64,000 nucleotides of DNA. Origin: Angiostrongylus vasorum (lineage: Eukaryota > Nematoda > Chromadorea > Rhabditida > Metastrongylidae). Position 1 is the first letter of the stretch; every line of letters starts with the position of its first letter. Position numbers and translations under genes: made by a program. The notes below the pieces were generated by a model. It did no database searches. It saw nothing but the letters and a program-made list of their open reading frames with translations, and was not told the DNA's origin. Location: NCBI GenBank assembly GCA_018806985.1, contig JADANN010000397.1:248001-312000 (forward strand), written 5' to 3'. Below are positions 1 through 13,100 of this stretch, in pieces.

Positions 1-190
1 AAATAATTTTGGCGAGATGGCATCGCCTTGCCTTACTTCTCTTTTGACGTCAATGATAATATCGTCGTAGAATGGTGATACCTTGGTTGTGAAATTTTTG
101 TACAGCTCACGAAGAATCTTTATGTACTGAGTAGGGACTCCTTGACTATCCAGGGCTTCCAAGACTGCTTCTATCTCCTTGTATCTGCAA
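1..190 (-). mobile_element. RTE-like LINE fragment (reverse transcriptase part)
   Basis: Reverse complement matches the 56160-56360 part of the long element at 53.9-57.2 kb, around the [11 protein letters not shown] motif of the reverse transcriptase. It enters from the window edge and similarity is lost near 190. Confidence 0.8.
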
Positions 191-725
191 ATGGGTCAAG
201 TTCTAGAGATGTCTTGATCTTCGATCAAACCACTTCGAAAGCGTCCTTGAGCACTTTCCGGTTATGTTTTTGCTTAGTGTTTTCACTTTTCGTTAACCGA
301 TTTTGAGCGTTTCATGATTATCCTGAAATACAACGGATGTTAACCTGTCCCTACCGATGAGAAGTCTGAAGGTGTGACAAATTGATGTGAGGAAAAACAG
401 AAGAAAAAATAGAGGGATTGCAAGAATTGAAGATGTTTTTTGTGACATATGCATAGCTCTATATCGAAAGAGAAGCTGTGGTAATCCACACTAGTGGGTA
501 GAAGCTTGAGTAAACAAAACAAAAATGAAGAATGAGGACATCGATGTTTTTAGAGCAGATGGAAACGGCGCATATTCAAAGACCGAGTGAGATAACAGAA
601 AGCATGCTATTAAAGACCTGGCTAAATAATAGAAAATAGGCTATTCCAGCTTCCTTTTTTTCCTGCGTAGCGCCTGACTCGTATTTTTGGTGACGGATTA
701 GATGGTACAACAATCAATGAGAGGC
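191..725. other. no recognised feature
   Basis: AT-rich, no protein-like frame and no repeat family recognised. Confidence 0.5.
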
Positions 726-727
726 CT

Positions 728-835
728 ATAAAAAGTATAAAGCGTTCGACGTTGATCAATTCCTAAGAGGTGCGCCATGTGTTCGGCTACATCAAGCATC
801 GCAGAGATGATTGAATTTGTCCTACCAATATATCA
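728..835 (-). repeat. SINE family B 3' fragment
   Basis: Reverse-strand piece with the family B end signature (GATCAATTCCTAAGAGGTGCGCCATG read on plus) next to a GATGATTGAATTTG stretch shared with the copy at 13595-13897. Confidence 0.55.
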
Positions 836-1999
836 AGTTAGTGTTTTTATAGTCACAGACATGCCTTATATCAGCTTACTGACCGTGGTGGAATGTGGGC
901 ATGGTGAACGCTAGATCGAACCAGTAACCGACCGTGTGTGTATTTCAGGCTCACGTAACTACATGCACCTTAATGAGAGGATTACAAAGGATGGCAAATA
1001 AGTGTAGCTTTTAGAAATACCGTTCATGAGATCGATGATGACCTCTATAATACCAACAGAATGAGAAATACCACTTCGAGATTCCCACACGAAATCTATA
1101 CATATCCTTTTACTAAGGCAACTCAAATGTGGATGAGCAAGCAAATGAGGGTAGAGTCTGGTGATGATGAAGGCTTTCGAAAAGAAGACCTTCTATGATA
1201 CCGAATTTGGGTTACTGCAAAGCATCAGATTTGACTGGGCGAATTGCATCTCTTGTAGTTGATTTTTATTTCCAAAAATTTTGGGAAATCATTTATCCAT
1301 CAGCGATCCTGGCATTTCCATGAACATGTGGGCCAAACGTAATTGCTAAGTACGGATGAACGCATTGCTGTGAGCTATTACTGGCTTGCTCGTTCTCTCC
1401 AGTTTTTCTTTCCACTTGCAGCGCTAGTTTTAGAAATAAAAGAACTAAGAAATAAATAATCTAATCAAACACAATTCCTGCATTTCCTTTAGCTAGTGTT
1501 GATCCTCTTCGAGCACCTAGCAGAATTTCAAGGCTAGCGAGTTGCGAGTTGAAGGTGTTAGGGCTTTTCACTTCATCTCTTTTTTTTGATCGATGTCTTT
1601 TAGCTTCCAAATTGCTAAATCCTTCAAATTCTCAGATGAATAGGCCACCTATAAACGTGTTCACTATGGTAAAAAGGTCAAAACTGGAATTGCCTTTTCC
1701 ACCAATGGGCTATACTTTTACATGGATAGCCTTCTCTCGTGCTCAAATTTCAACTTCTTCATTTCATGTGTTTCTTTTCCAGCGTGTACTGACAAAATGC
1801 GTCTCTATCACTAAATCGGTTAAAGAACTGGTCAGTGCGGACTCTTCTGAAATCCTGATTTTCACTTAATCTCGGCTTCAGTAAATAATACCCTTCTCGC
1901 TTGCTTCGGTCTGTGCCTTTAGACTTTCTCTCTATTGCAGGACACCATTGTAAACCTACTTCAATTCCACCTCGGTATAAGTGATCCATGTGCCTTATT
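836..1999. other. no recognised feature
   Basis: Open frames here (for example plus 1549-1869) lack splice-phase support or family motifs and are probably chance. Confidence 0.45.
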
Positions 2000-2261
2000 T
2001 CATTGATAAGCTAACACGAGGTTTTTAGGTTTTTGCCACATATTTACACTGCTGACGTTTTGACGTTTTCGTCTTCATCAGAGCCGACGATCCGAGTCGA
2101 TAGTACACAATCGTTCGTCTTGGTACGACGGCGAAGATATCACATCGAGAAAATAACGACTGTGGACCATCTACTGCGATCATCGGCTCTGATGAAGACG
2201 AAGACGTCGAAACCTTAGCCGAATGAATATGTGGTGGTAGTCTCGTGTTAGGTTATCAATG
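2000..2261. mobile_element. palindromic element with paired hammerhead-like motifs
   Basis: Two imperfect inverted arms, 2000-2093 and 2175-2261, begin TCATTGATAAGCTAACACGAGG on the left and its near complement on the right. Each arm carries the CTGATGA..AAAC motif (minus 2085-2051; plus 2184-2215). I infer a non-autonomous unit built from Penelope-like element ends, because the same motif follows the GIY-YIG remnant at 63.6 kb. Confidence 0.65.
2184..2215 (+). ncRNA. hammerhead-like motif, 3' site worn
   Basis: Plus strand: GGCT, CTGATGA, A, GACG-AAGA-CGTC, GAAAC; the cleavage-site GTC is replaced by CTT. Confidence 0.35.
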
Positions 2262-2641
2262 AAACAAAGTTAGTTTCAGCACAGATTGTCATCGAGAAAA
2301 TAATCAATCTTGAATGGATAGTTCATCAGCAAATATCTTGTACCAAAGACTACCGTCAGCTAGAGGTTATTTCATTTGCTCAGTACTCAATTACAATCGA
2401 TCTGAGTTCACACGACTCTGAAGATCGCGTTGATGGAAAAATAACCTGTGAGATAAACTACAATGCGCTCAGGTTATTGAGGATGCGAAGATGGCTACGC
2501 CGCAGAACGTTCAGCCACAGTAAAAAAAAAGCTGACTATCAATTTCGTCTGAGATTATAAATAAACCTATCTTTAAGGAGCCTGCATAATCTCCTTTTCA
2601 ACCCTAATCTAAGCCTTATTTAGGCGAACTGGTTTTGTACA

Positions 2642-2850
2642 ACAAGTCCTAACTGTTAAGAGTAGTGTTGCCAGCCAGTGCACATGTCGCAAAATTGTCA
2701 AAGGCGTGTTTTTCTGTGGACGAAGTCGTAGGTTCGTCTCCCTGCCTCTAACCAACCAAACCTACCATGCATGTTGGGCCGACAAATAAGTACCAGACTT
2801 GTCTGCGAAAACACTGACTGGATGCAATGCTACGCTACCGCAAGTGTAAA
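2642..2850 (+). repeat. SINE family A 5' part (worn)
   Basis: B-box-like AGGTTCGTCTCC followed by the CCAACCAAACC..AAGTACCAGACTTGTCTG central domain shared with the better copy at 48117-48480. Confidence 0.55.
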
Positions 2851-2954
2851 GCCAAATGTGCATACATCGATTTCTACGTCGCTACGAATGGACACCAATC
2901 TATGGTTCATCCTAAGCGATTAATCAACTATGGACGCTCCATGCTTCTTGTCTG

Positions 2955-3290
2955 TCAAATCGAAAATACCGAACGATTTCTCAGCTGTTGATTGATATAA
3001 AATAGCCTCCGATAGCATTTACATCTATAAGAAAGCAGCTGCAATAGCCAGCCGTCGTGGCAGTCCGACAGGTTCCGATTGAAAGCACAGTCCACTGGAT
3101 TCTGTAGTCCTTTCTGTAGGTGCAAATTGTCACGACTGTTTCATCCTTCTTCAAACCAGTTGATCCATTTTGCAATTGTATCTCTATGCCTTTTGTAAAC
3201 CGAAGAAGTTGTTGGTTCACTTTAGACTGGGACTGCCGAAGACACCGTGGTCGTGAGGAACTCAACAAGGCCACCACTCACTGTTCGGTT
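2955..3290 (-). mobile_element. possible LINE 5' fragment (endonuclease start)
   Basis: Reverse-strand frame contains VVTICTY, which parallels TIVTICTY at the start of the endonuclease region of the 53.9-57.2 kb element. The flanking residues match poorly, so this is weak. Confidence 0.35.
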
Positions 3291-3299
3291 TGTCTTCAA

Positions 3300-4550
3300 C
3301 TTCATCAGACTAACATCTTCATATTTCTCTTCATCTAAATTAATGACTGTAACTTACTAAAACCACATATTTTCGTCGATTTCGACGGTTTTATCTTCAC
3401 TTTTGATGAGGTGTATATTAGTGTCGACGTTTATTAACTGTAGAAGCAGATAAATTGGCGGACGATTTCTCTCCTTTCTGGTTCTACGCAAAACTTTTGC
3501 TTTCTTTTCATCATAACTGAAGTCTTGGTTTATTAAGCTTCGAACTTATTTAATCGAGTTTTATGCAGTCAATGATTCAATAAAAAAACACTGGATCAGT
3601 GAAGGCAGACTCATCACGTAAGGAATAGCTTCTCTCATATATTAATGGTAGCAAGCAGTGACAAATGTTGCATTCAGATGTAGGAAAAGGAATAAGAAAG
3701 GAATAAGTGCTTAAGAAGATAGTTCAAGAAGGGCGGATCCACAGCCAGATGGTGGAACGCTGCCTCAAAAGTTCATGAGACGCATGAGATAGCGCCGCCA
3801 GCTTCTACTACAACATCACTAATTTTGTTTGACAAAAGAGATACAGTACTTTAAATAGGCAAAACCTATGTCTGTATCTCATAAACACTAAGGCTAGCTC
3901 AATGAACACTGAATAATGGAATCGTGGTCCACAGATTATAAAAAAAATTGATTTCGTATGTAAAAATGCCAATGTTTGCTAGCGTTTTTTGATAAGCGCT
4001 CGCTATCTGTAGTGGCTGCATTATGACACATTGGTTTGCAAAGTTCAACTAGGAAGCAAAAACTACATATCAACGAATTGAATCAAAGAGTCATATTCCT
4101 GCTCTTAGAAACCAAAACACAACGAAAGTTTTTTACATGAATTCCTTGATAAGATAAGGGGATTCCAGTAGAAATGTGTCAGAAATAATTTTCTTTTAAG
4201 GAAAATTCCTCTATATCTGAAACAGACCTGATCTAGATAATTACTATCGTTTTCTTTCAAGCAACAGCAGTGGTGTTACTCGTAAAGAAAAATCTAGACA
4301 CGTTTCAGTAATGCAACACATTATGTCCTTTCTCGGCAAGTATAGCAGCCAGCTGCGCTATAAACTTTACGCGATTTTTTTGAAGCTTTTTTGTTAATAG
4401 TCAACTACTGTCAAGTACATATGTTAAGCTGTACCCAATGATCTCGAGAGAACTTCGTTTAACATTTGTTTGAGTGTTAACTGTTAAAACGGCCAAACTT
4501 TCGACTTCTGGGTGTTCGATCCCACTCATAGCACCGTGGAGGTGACTAAA
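3300..4550. other. no recognised feature
   Basis: AT-rich DNA with no supported exon or repeat family. Confidence 0.45.
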
Positions 4551-4559
4551 CGATATTTG

Positions 4560-4730
4560 GTCTGACCAAAGACTTTCGGAAGGTCTACCTAAGTGGAAGG
4601 CCGGCACCTTTATCTTTCCAAACAAGTCTGGTATCAATTCCCAACGTGATAAAGATAGGGGTTGGAGAGCATGTAAGGCGCCGTCAACGAGCATATTCAT
4701 CGCAAGGCATCTCTAACCACTGCCACATAC
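4560..4730 (-). repeat. SINE head and central domain fragment
   Basis: Reverse strand shows an A-box-like GGCAGTGGTTAGAGATGCC near 4725 and the central domain TTGGGAATTGATACCAGACTTG near 4650. Confidence 0.55.
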
Positions 4731-4869
4731 AGGCTCAACAAGCAAGAAAAAAGTAAAACAAAAAAAACCGGGATACTATGTAAAAAATACGCTTTCGATG
4801 CAGCCAAAAGTGAGTGTCGATTACTATTTCTACCCAAATCCCAAGACCTCAGAACTAAAAAATTTAAAT

Positions 4870-5065
4870 CGTTTTTTTTTGTATGATTCGTCTTCACATC
4901 TACGATATCCAAGCACTTCTTGAATTCGAATCGTTTTCTGGTATCCATCATTCACGAAGGTCTTGGAAGTTTTTGCGCGTGGGTTTGAGTGCTTCTTGAG
5001 GATTTGGTCCTCTTCCCGAATCTGGCTGAGTGTTCGTCTTGTCGATACTGATTGTGTTCTTAAGA
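4870..5065 (-). repeat. SINE family A 3' part
   Basis: Reverse strand matches the 3' half of the copy at 48117-48480, including CTCAAG.AGCA.TC, the CTTC/GACGATGA segment and GAAGTGCTTGGAT..ATCTACGATGTGAAGACGAATC-like end. Confidence 0.65.
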
Positions 5066-5217
5066 TAATTGTACTGGAAAGCTACCACGTGATATGGGAG
5101 GAATGGGCTGGTTCTCGACATCGGAGGGATAAAAAGTGTGGTGAGTTTGTGGCAGAGTCGAGCTGTCACCTTGCACTACTATCTGTATGCTACCCACTGT
5201 ACTTTAGTTAAAAAATT

Positions 5218-6090
5218 ATGGATGCGAAATAGTGAGCATATGTGGATACATATGATGGTCGGAAATTAAACCGTCTTCACCTTGCTGATGACATAGTTCT
5301 CATAACACCAAACATTAGCCAAGTGGAAGGAATGTTTGCCAATTTGATAAAGCCTGTGGTGGAAAGATTGGTCTTCGACTAGATCTCCCAAAAACGATGT
5401 TCATGAGGAACGAATTGGTTTCGTATGCCCCATACATGCTCAATGGAATGAATGTCTCAAAATGCCTCAGTTACGTCTGTGTAGTTCGGAAAATCAGCAT
5501 GATGGACGGCTTAGCTCCACAGCTGAGCAAGAGGAATCGAGCGGTATATGGAGCCTTCGAGGGCATTGGAGATGTAGTGGGGAGAAGAAACAACACCTAT
5601 TCTGTGCCCCACCTTTTCGAACCTCCATTCTTCCTGTCTTAACTTATGCGTCAGAAACGTGGTTGCTGCTTAAGCAGGATGAAAAATCGCTTAGCGTTAA
5701 GCCTAGGCTTACCTCGTATTACCCCGTGTCACACAAGTAAGGGAGGGGGATCCGAAGCTCCGACCTGCGTCAACGATCAAAAAATCAAAGATGCCGTTCT
5801 ATTCACAAAACAATCGAAGATACGCTGAGCCGGACACGTAATGCGTGTGAACGAAGTACAATGAATAAGTGCCATTAGTGACTGTCAAACGTACTGTGGA
5901 GGAAGACTATCGACCCAATGATCACAGTTCTTCACGAAAAACCTAGAAAAAAGATATGATGAGCAACGGATCCCTAGAGCGATCAGAGCTCACTAGGCTA
6001 CTCTTGAACGCGACAGAAAAAAATTGGAATATTTGCTTGCACCGCCTCGAGTCAGTCGACGATCAACGGGACGACAATGTGATGTAGGTG
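5218..6090 (+). mobile_element. RTE-like LINE 3' fragment, decayed
   Basis: Plus strand, aligned with 56380-57160 of the long copy: reverse transcriptase core with LADDIVLITPN-type motif (5279-5310), [18 protein letters not shown] and the C-terminal WAGHVMR region near 5825. Frames change several times, so it is not functional. It keeps about 115 bp (about 5746-5862) that the long copy has lost. Confidence 0.85.
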
Positions 6091-9080
6091 AAAAGTGTTG
6101 AGAGAAACAGGGTGTCATATTAGTCTGAACCTCGCGCAGTACTTCACTGTTTAAAACAACAGCAAAATGGCTCTAAAGCGACGATTTACACTTAACGTCA
6201 TTCTGGCGTCCAAGGAGAACCTTCCCCTTAAAAAATTAAGTTTTATTGAAAGATGGGCACTGTATACGACAGCTAAGCAAGACCAGTGCAACTCTCTTGT
6301 CAACATTTCATTCTGAGCTTTCTAATAATTTACTCCAACTCAGTGGTGTTCATTTTCTGGTGTAAAACTTTTCTAGATCAAGCTTGTAATAATTTTCAAC
6401 GTGCTTCTAGTTTGGAGTCATGCGCCTAATGAGTGGACAAGATCTTGTTTAAGTAGGTATACTCAGCACCTGATAACGTGACGAAGATAAGTAGTGAAAG
6501 ATAAGCCCTAAAGTTTGTCAGACCCTTAGGGATACATGGTTGAATGCATATTAACACATATATGGGCTTGCGGATCCCACCGATATATAAAGTCTGTGAC
6601 TTTCAGAGTGGTGGATCGAACTAATGACTATTTTTTGTGTTCATGGGCAGCTCTAACCACTGTTTTATAGTCATCGTTTGTGATAAGGATATACTTCGCA
6701 TATCCCTTGATACTGAGAATTTTTCATTTTCTTGCACTCCATCGGGCACATAATAGCGAAATATACATTTGGTGAAGATTGTGATGGAGCGATCAACTCT
6801 TTGAATGGATCCGTGCCCAAAATCCATTGTATAATCAATTTAGACATCTTTTATGAACGAAAGAGGTATGTCAGTGTCTATGTGGATCCTCCAAGACGTT
6901 GCTAGAGCATGCAAGAAAACTTCATGAACGAGATTGTCGACCCGTTGCAAAAAACTTTCTTTAATTCTCGAGTGAAATGGGAGAAAACCACGTAGGAGCT
7001 CATCATTGACAGATTTTCGTACCCCTACTCGTAGACCATTGATTAGGCCACCACATCATATTGCTCAGTGGATTTCTAGGGTCTTACTGAATACTATTTG
7101 TGATTCCTACTTTCCTAAGCCATTTTTTAGATATAAAAGTTTACTACTAACTCATGTTTCTGTGTACATAATGCTGTAGAAAATTTTCTAATCCTTCACT
7201 TTTTGCACATCCTCGAAAGCAGAATTTTTCCTTACTGTTTTAGCTCAGTTCACTCTCTCAGTGAAAGGACCCCGTTGATCCCCTATAAAGTCTTATTGTT
7301 TTTGCAAGCATGCCCATCTGCAGCCACGGTACTTCTACATGTAACTTCTACTGACAACTATTTTCCAACTTAAGCGAAGGTTTTTGGTCCTTCTACTTAA
7401 CTAAAGCCAACACTAGACGATAAGGAAATGACATTGATGAAAAGTTGCAGTTTTCTCTTTGTTTGAGCCTCAGATCTCGGTATCTCAAGACAGAGAATGT
7501 ACCTTGTCGGATTCTCCTAAGGTCAACGCAGTTCTTGTTGCAGCACGGTCAAAGGTAAGCATTATAAATGTTATATTATTAGTTAGAAAGAGTCGGAATA
7601 GTCTTCATGTTTTTTAGAAGAAGCTTGTGGTTTTCAATAAGTTTTTTTTTAAATGTGCAGACCAAAGTGGAAAGAGAACATCGCAAAAATGTTTCATTGC
7701 CCAACATGTGTGTTTTCTCAACTTCTTCTGTAGCGACGATTGAAGCTGCATTTTAGTATAGGGTTAAAGTGAAGTTCTAAGGGAAGCAGATCCCCAATAG
7801 GGTCACCACGGAGCGGTGAGTAATAACAATTTAACAATTGAGTATCTTCTATTTGCATAGGTGTGGTGTATCTCAATGTGGTTGTGACATCGCTAGACTT
7901 CTTTGTCGAGACACTATGTTCCCCTTATATAAGGAGCTGAAAGTGAAAAGGTGAAGAAGCCTTTATGGAATAGACGTGAAGTAAAAGGAAACTGAACCAA
8001 ATGGTGCACATTCTCGCTTCGACCATTCACACCGATTTTTGTTCCTAAATTAATTTAATTTCTTCGCTTATTCCTATGGTCGATCCTCCGAGAACGAGTT
8101 CACCAATGTGTCAGCAGTGAATCACGCAACCAGCTCTCTTCTGACTAAAAATAGGGTGTGATGAGGCCAGAAAACACGTCCCAGTGTTAATAATTTGCTT
8201 TTGACTCAGCGATTAGAAACTAGATAGTAAGAAAAGGTAAGTGAATTCTATATGAATCGTCATGAGAACGCTTGGATGAGCAAATGAAAAAATGTGCCCA
8301 CAAAGAGGTATCATGAAAACTTATTCTTTTTGCGAAAATTAAAGGGTAATCCACTGACGTTGGAGAGCGTCGGTGGAATTTTTGGTGTCTAGGACTCGAT
8401 GTAGTTGATGTATACACAAAGCGCTTTCGATTTTTGCTGCGTACATGTCATTCTGGTTCCTAACTATTGATTTTGAACCAAGTTTTAAGTTTTTCTAAAA
8501 CCTTGTTAACTACTGGATCCCGTCATTTTCTTGAGCTATTGCTGTATAACGAAAGTCAGTTACCGAAATACTAGTCAAACACAAGCAGACAAGGGACAAA
8601 ATGGGCGGTGGTATTATCTAGACACCTATAATTGTGACTAAAGGACGACAAACACGCTAGAGCACAAACAAATAAATGTATTCAAATAACTAACCCTATT
8701 AGGAAAACTGGTTCTACCAACCTACATCAGCCTCTTAGTAGTTTAGCTGTTGATTTTCTATGGTTTTTTTTTAGCTTTTTTATGGATAAAAATACAAGAC
8801 GAGCATTCAGTAGACACCCCTAATTCTCACAAAAAAGTCTCTTTGCCGAGTTGGAAAGGACTTCGATATAGCGCACCTTGCCAAAACTACCACAAAATTC
8901 CACTTCTCTAAGAATCACCTTACATGAAAAAAGTGCGCAAACGTTTTTAGTAGATGCGTAGTAAATCTCTTCCAACAATTATCCTTATAGTTAGCGATGA
9001 CAGTCTTTTATGCTTAAGTACTCAAATTTTACAATACTTACATTTTTTCTATTGCATTTTTAGGTGCCATAAATCGTTCA
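6091..9080. other. mostly unassigned intergenic DNA
   Basis: No supported gene. One weak SINE head on the minus strand at 6600-6665 (AACAGTGGTTAGAGCTGCC as A box and TAGTTCGATCC as B box). Confidence 0.4.
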
Positions 9081-9357
9081 ATAATTCGATGTTTTTTTTC
9101 AATAAGCAGACACGAGGTTGTTATTATAGAATATATTAGGATACAACAGCTGACGTTTCGGCGGTTCGCCTTCTTCAGAGCCGTTTTTTCGTTGTAAGTA
9201 TTTCAGTTAGTTGGTGGATAGCAGCCGCACAGAGTAAAACATGGGCGAGTCTTCGGCTTCCAAGAAGACGAAACCGCCGAAACGTCAGCTATTGTATCCT
9301 AATAAATTCTATAATAACAACCTCGTGTCTGCTTATTGAAGAAAAACATCGAATTAT
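9081..9357. mobile_element. large palindrome with paired hammerhead-like motifs
   Basis: Arms of about 100 bp (9081-9183 and 9252-9357) are near-perfect complements around a 68-bp centre. Each arm has the order: CAATAAGCAGACACGAGGTT, GGATACAA.AGCTGACGTTTCGGCG, CTTC. The left arm read on minus gives CTGAAGA, stem GGCG/CGCC, GAAAC, GTC. The arm order (ACGAGGTTGTTA ... GATACAACA ... GCTGACGTTTCGGC) equals that of 63320-63420, downstream of the GIY-YIG remnant. Confidence 0.75.
9149..9183 (-). ncRNA. hammerhead-ribozyme-like motif
   Basis: Minus strand: GGCT, CTGAAGA, A, GGCGAACCGCC, GAAAC, GTC, AGCT. All core positions present; same caveats as the copy at 63384-63419. Confidence 0.45.
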
Positions 9358-9408
9358 CAATCATTGCCGAGGTTAACAGGTCTTGGGAATTGCTACGTTC
9401 AATAATTA

Positions 9409-9414
9409 TTTATT
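9409..9414 (-). terminator. possible sup-12 polyadenylation signal AATAAA
   Basis: AATAAA on the minus strand, about 615 bases after the sup-12 stop codon. No nearer canonical hexamer was seen. The stretch 9415-10028 would then be 3' UTR and shows no other feature. Confidence 0.35.
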
Positions 9415-10028
9415 ATAGTCATTTCTATGCAGTGAAATGCACTTATGTCTTGTATGTCTTACTCTCTCTATCGATACTCGATCGAAATAAACAGGAAAGA
9501 AGGTAAAAAAAAAAGAATGCCATTCAATAACACTACAATAGAAATAATTTCTGAGATTATGCATAATGACTTGAGTAAAATGTGACATGCACATAGCATG
9601 CTAAATTTTTCTATATCAATGACATAGGAATACTGTGATACTGATGAGAAGAAGTTGCTAAAATGAAGACATTCGTCCTATAGTTGTACGACTGGCACAT
9701 GAATCAGGCAACTGAGGCTGGATCAAGATTGGAAAACACTAGGTCGATCCATAAACCATACAGCTAACAGATGCGGGAATAATAACGAAAGGACTAGTTC
9801 TAGATGGATTCTGAGGATGCGAGACATCTATTCGAGGTCACTAGTAACAAGTATAGGCGATGAATGGAATAGGGTTGATTTAGAAAAAATGGATGACAGC
9901 TTTCTACACGGCATTCGTTTATCGTGTTTTTTCCTCTTAGTGTACGACATTTTACTGGAAAAGCTTGGCACACGGGAAACATATATAGGCGAAGAATATG
10001 AGCGATAGTCAGGGAAGGAGAGTAAGAG

Positions 10029-10165
10029 TTAGACTCGTTGATGTTCAAGTTGCTGTTGTGCAGCCGCGGATTGAAGCGGATATGTTCCCGGCACGATACC
10101 GTAACCTGCTGCGACAGCATAACCGTAAGGATCCAAGCTGGCTGCTTGTGCCGCTTGTACTGTGG
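10029..10165 (-). CDS. sup-12: sup-12 coding exon 6 with stop
   Basis: 137 nt, residues 206-250. Includes [14 protein letters not shown] and ends [12 protein letters not shown]. Acceptor TTTTTACAG after a long T run. Confidence 0.92.
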
Positions 10166-13100
10166 CTGTAAAAAAAAACATTCAATCACCACTGCATTCA
10201 CTAGCACCGTAAGCGTTATGTGGGTGTATATTTTTGTTTCACCATACAACAAATGAAATCAGACATTTCTGTGCTATTCGTTTAAAGGGAGCTTGCTGTT
10301 TCACATGAAATCCTAAAATCTACTTTCGAATGGACTTAAGTTGACATGCCCAAGGCTGTTGGAGTTTTGTGCACATGTTTCTGCAATTTCGCTTCCAACA
10401 TGTGCTTTCCTAAGATTTCTGTCGATGGTATAGATAGCACTGGATTTTATTTCATCACCCACTAAAAATGTTCCTGTCATTTTCACTTCATCCTATCGAA
10501 GCCTAATGACTGAAAATTTGAAAAATCTCAAATTGTACCAGGAAGTATCCAGAAATAACCTGGAAATCGTGATCCGGCCTGTGGAATTGTGTATGCTGCT
10601 GCAGCACCTTGTCCGTTGGCAACTGCGGCTGCCAACGCGGTGTAGTCGACTGCCCCTTGACTTTGAGCTGCAGCAGCTCCTAGTAATGGATTTATAAGAC
10701 CGGCCGAGGGATAGTAGAGTTGAGGAAGCCTGTAATTAGGAGAATATTAGGGCAAATTCTTGGATACATCCACGACGAAGCACGCAGCTCACCTCAAACT
10801 CACATGCGTGCCTGCACAGAATCGCTGGTTAGTGGCGAAAAGAATTAGATGATGGGAGTGGGGGGCCGAAAGAAAGAAAAGTGTTGGTCACGATGTTGGA
10901 TGAATGGATGAACGGATGAATGTTTTATTTGCGTGCCCACCTCACAACCACCTAGCTAACATAGCTGATGAAGAAGACAGTAGAAATTAAAAACGTTTCA
11001 CTCCTCACGACCACCTAGCTAAAGTTGATAGTTGATCTAAACGCCACCACCTCACACACAGCATGGAATCAAATCGCACACGCACGCCTAAGCTTACTGT
11101 ATTTACTGCTTTCATTACTCCATGGACAACCAGGGCATACATAGCAGCTAAAATGATATTTGATGAGCAGTAACAACAGTTGTAGTAGCAGTCAGTAGCA
11201 TTGACCTGACCCGGTTACCGTGGATCGAATGACGAAGGAATGCACTAATCGATATAAGCTCTTTAAAACTTACCCAATACGAGTCGGAAACAGAGCTTGC
11301 AACTGTGTCTGTAGTGGTAACTGGACATGATTTGCCAGTGCTGAAAACGATTCTGAGATCAATAGACACCGAGCATATTGATTAAAGTTTTATCCATGGA
11401 TGGATTATTGAGGTCGCAGTGATGCATGTTCTGCCATATAGCCACATATTCTCTAATTCAGTAAGAAGCATAAAAATAGAATCTACAAGAATTCTTTAAA
11501 CGTGGTCAATATTTGCAGAAATTTCAGCTCTCATCTTAACCAACAAAGCCAAAAAGGTAGAGATTTCTAGGCGTTTAAGAAACAGTCTTCACTTCAAAAG
11601 TAGTGTGGTAAAAACGGCAACGCAGCTGCGCTCGTAGTGTTTGGTCGATATCTTAGAATTTCAGGACTTTCAAACAACCACCATGTGATGAAGTGTTTGT
11701 AAGTACTTCAGCATAGATACGTAATGTGTATGACGATGAATTCTCAAGATAACAAAACGTTTAGGGTTACGAGAGACTTGGTTGAAATGACGACATAAAG
11801 ATACGGTCTTCTATTCGCGACAAGAATTAATAAACGATATTGCACAAAGAAACACTACGGTAGCCAGTTGCATGAGAGTGAAAGACTTCTCTAAAATAGA
11901 ACTGGAAACAAATTAATTATCAAGTTATAGATGAAAAATGAATGATGTGAAAAGATAGAACATGAGATATGACCCATTATGAAGCATCTGAAAATCGTGG
12001 TTGGATTTCAGTGATGAAAAAAGTAGATGTGCTAGTCTATGAGTTGTTTTTTCTTTCTTGACCTTCTATTAAAAGCAAATTGCTCACCAGCCAACTGCAC
12101 ATTAGTTCGTGGTTTTGCTCCAAGATATGCTAAATTCACATTAGCTTTTCGACCGTCAATAATCGGATTCGGATCCTTACATGCTCGTTCGGCTGCTGCA
12201 CGATCTTTCATTGTCACCTGAAATTCTGGATTAAAAAATCCGAGAACGAAAACACATGGGACAGTGAAGTGCTAGAACTTTCGAAACAATGGTGTCTACT
12301 ATCTATTGGATATCGTGTTTGTACAGAAGAAAGAGAAAGAAAAACGAAGATTCAATATCGTCGGTTTATTTGGTCAGAAAAAGTAGACATGTATAAATTG
12401 AACCATTTGCGAGTCCTATTCATTTAACTCTTCCCTCACTAAGGAACATAGTCAGAAAATATTCATGTTTCAAGAAAATATGGTGTTTTTGATATAACGA
12501 TAAACAAAGCACCTAAATATATGGTGCTGACAGATAGCTCTTCGATTTTGATTCTTTCTAGTGTTTCCATTGTCATCTCTCAAATTACTGAAGCTACAAA
12601 AACAAGAATGACGCTTATTCAGATTAGGACTAATTATTGTCCTTAATTACACACGTTATTAATTACGAGGTCATGTGTAGCGCACTAGTTAGAGGTGTCC
12701 TGTGAGGTGTACACGGTTATTAGTTCCATCCCGCGTTCCAAGCAAAACAAGCGCCATCCATACTCACGTGGTCGAAAAAGTAGCATCACACTTGTCGATG
12801 AGGATAAAAATCACTGACTGGGTACACAGGTTGGTCAGTGCAAGTTACTACATGAGCCAGATATATATCCAATAAACTCTGCGAGGTTAAGAATGAAATG
12901 GAATGCATGGCGCATCCCTCAGGGATTGATCAACGCCAAGAGCTCTTATGGATCATTTAACTGTAATGGATTGCTAGAAAGAAAGTTAAAAAAAAAGAAA
13001 CTGTGGAATAATGTCGAATGTTGCCGTTCTGCACGGTAATAATGAGATCAATACGTACTAGAAACACTACAAATTTTCAACAAAGGACAACATACAGGAG

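Noticed and set aside
9800..10252. 150-codon minus-strand open frame over sup-12 exon 6
   Set aside because: Different frame from the phased sup-12 exon; a shadow.
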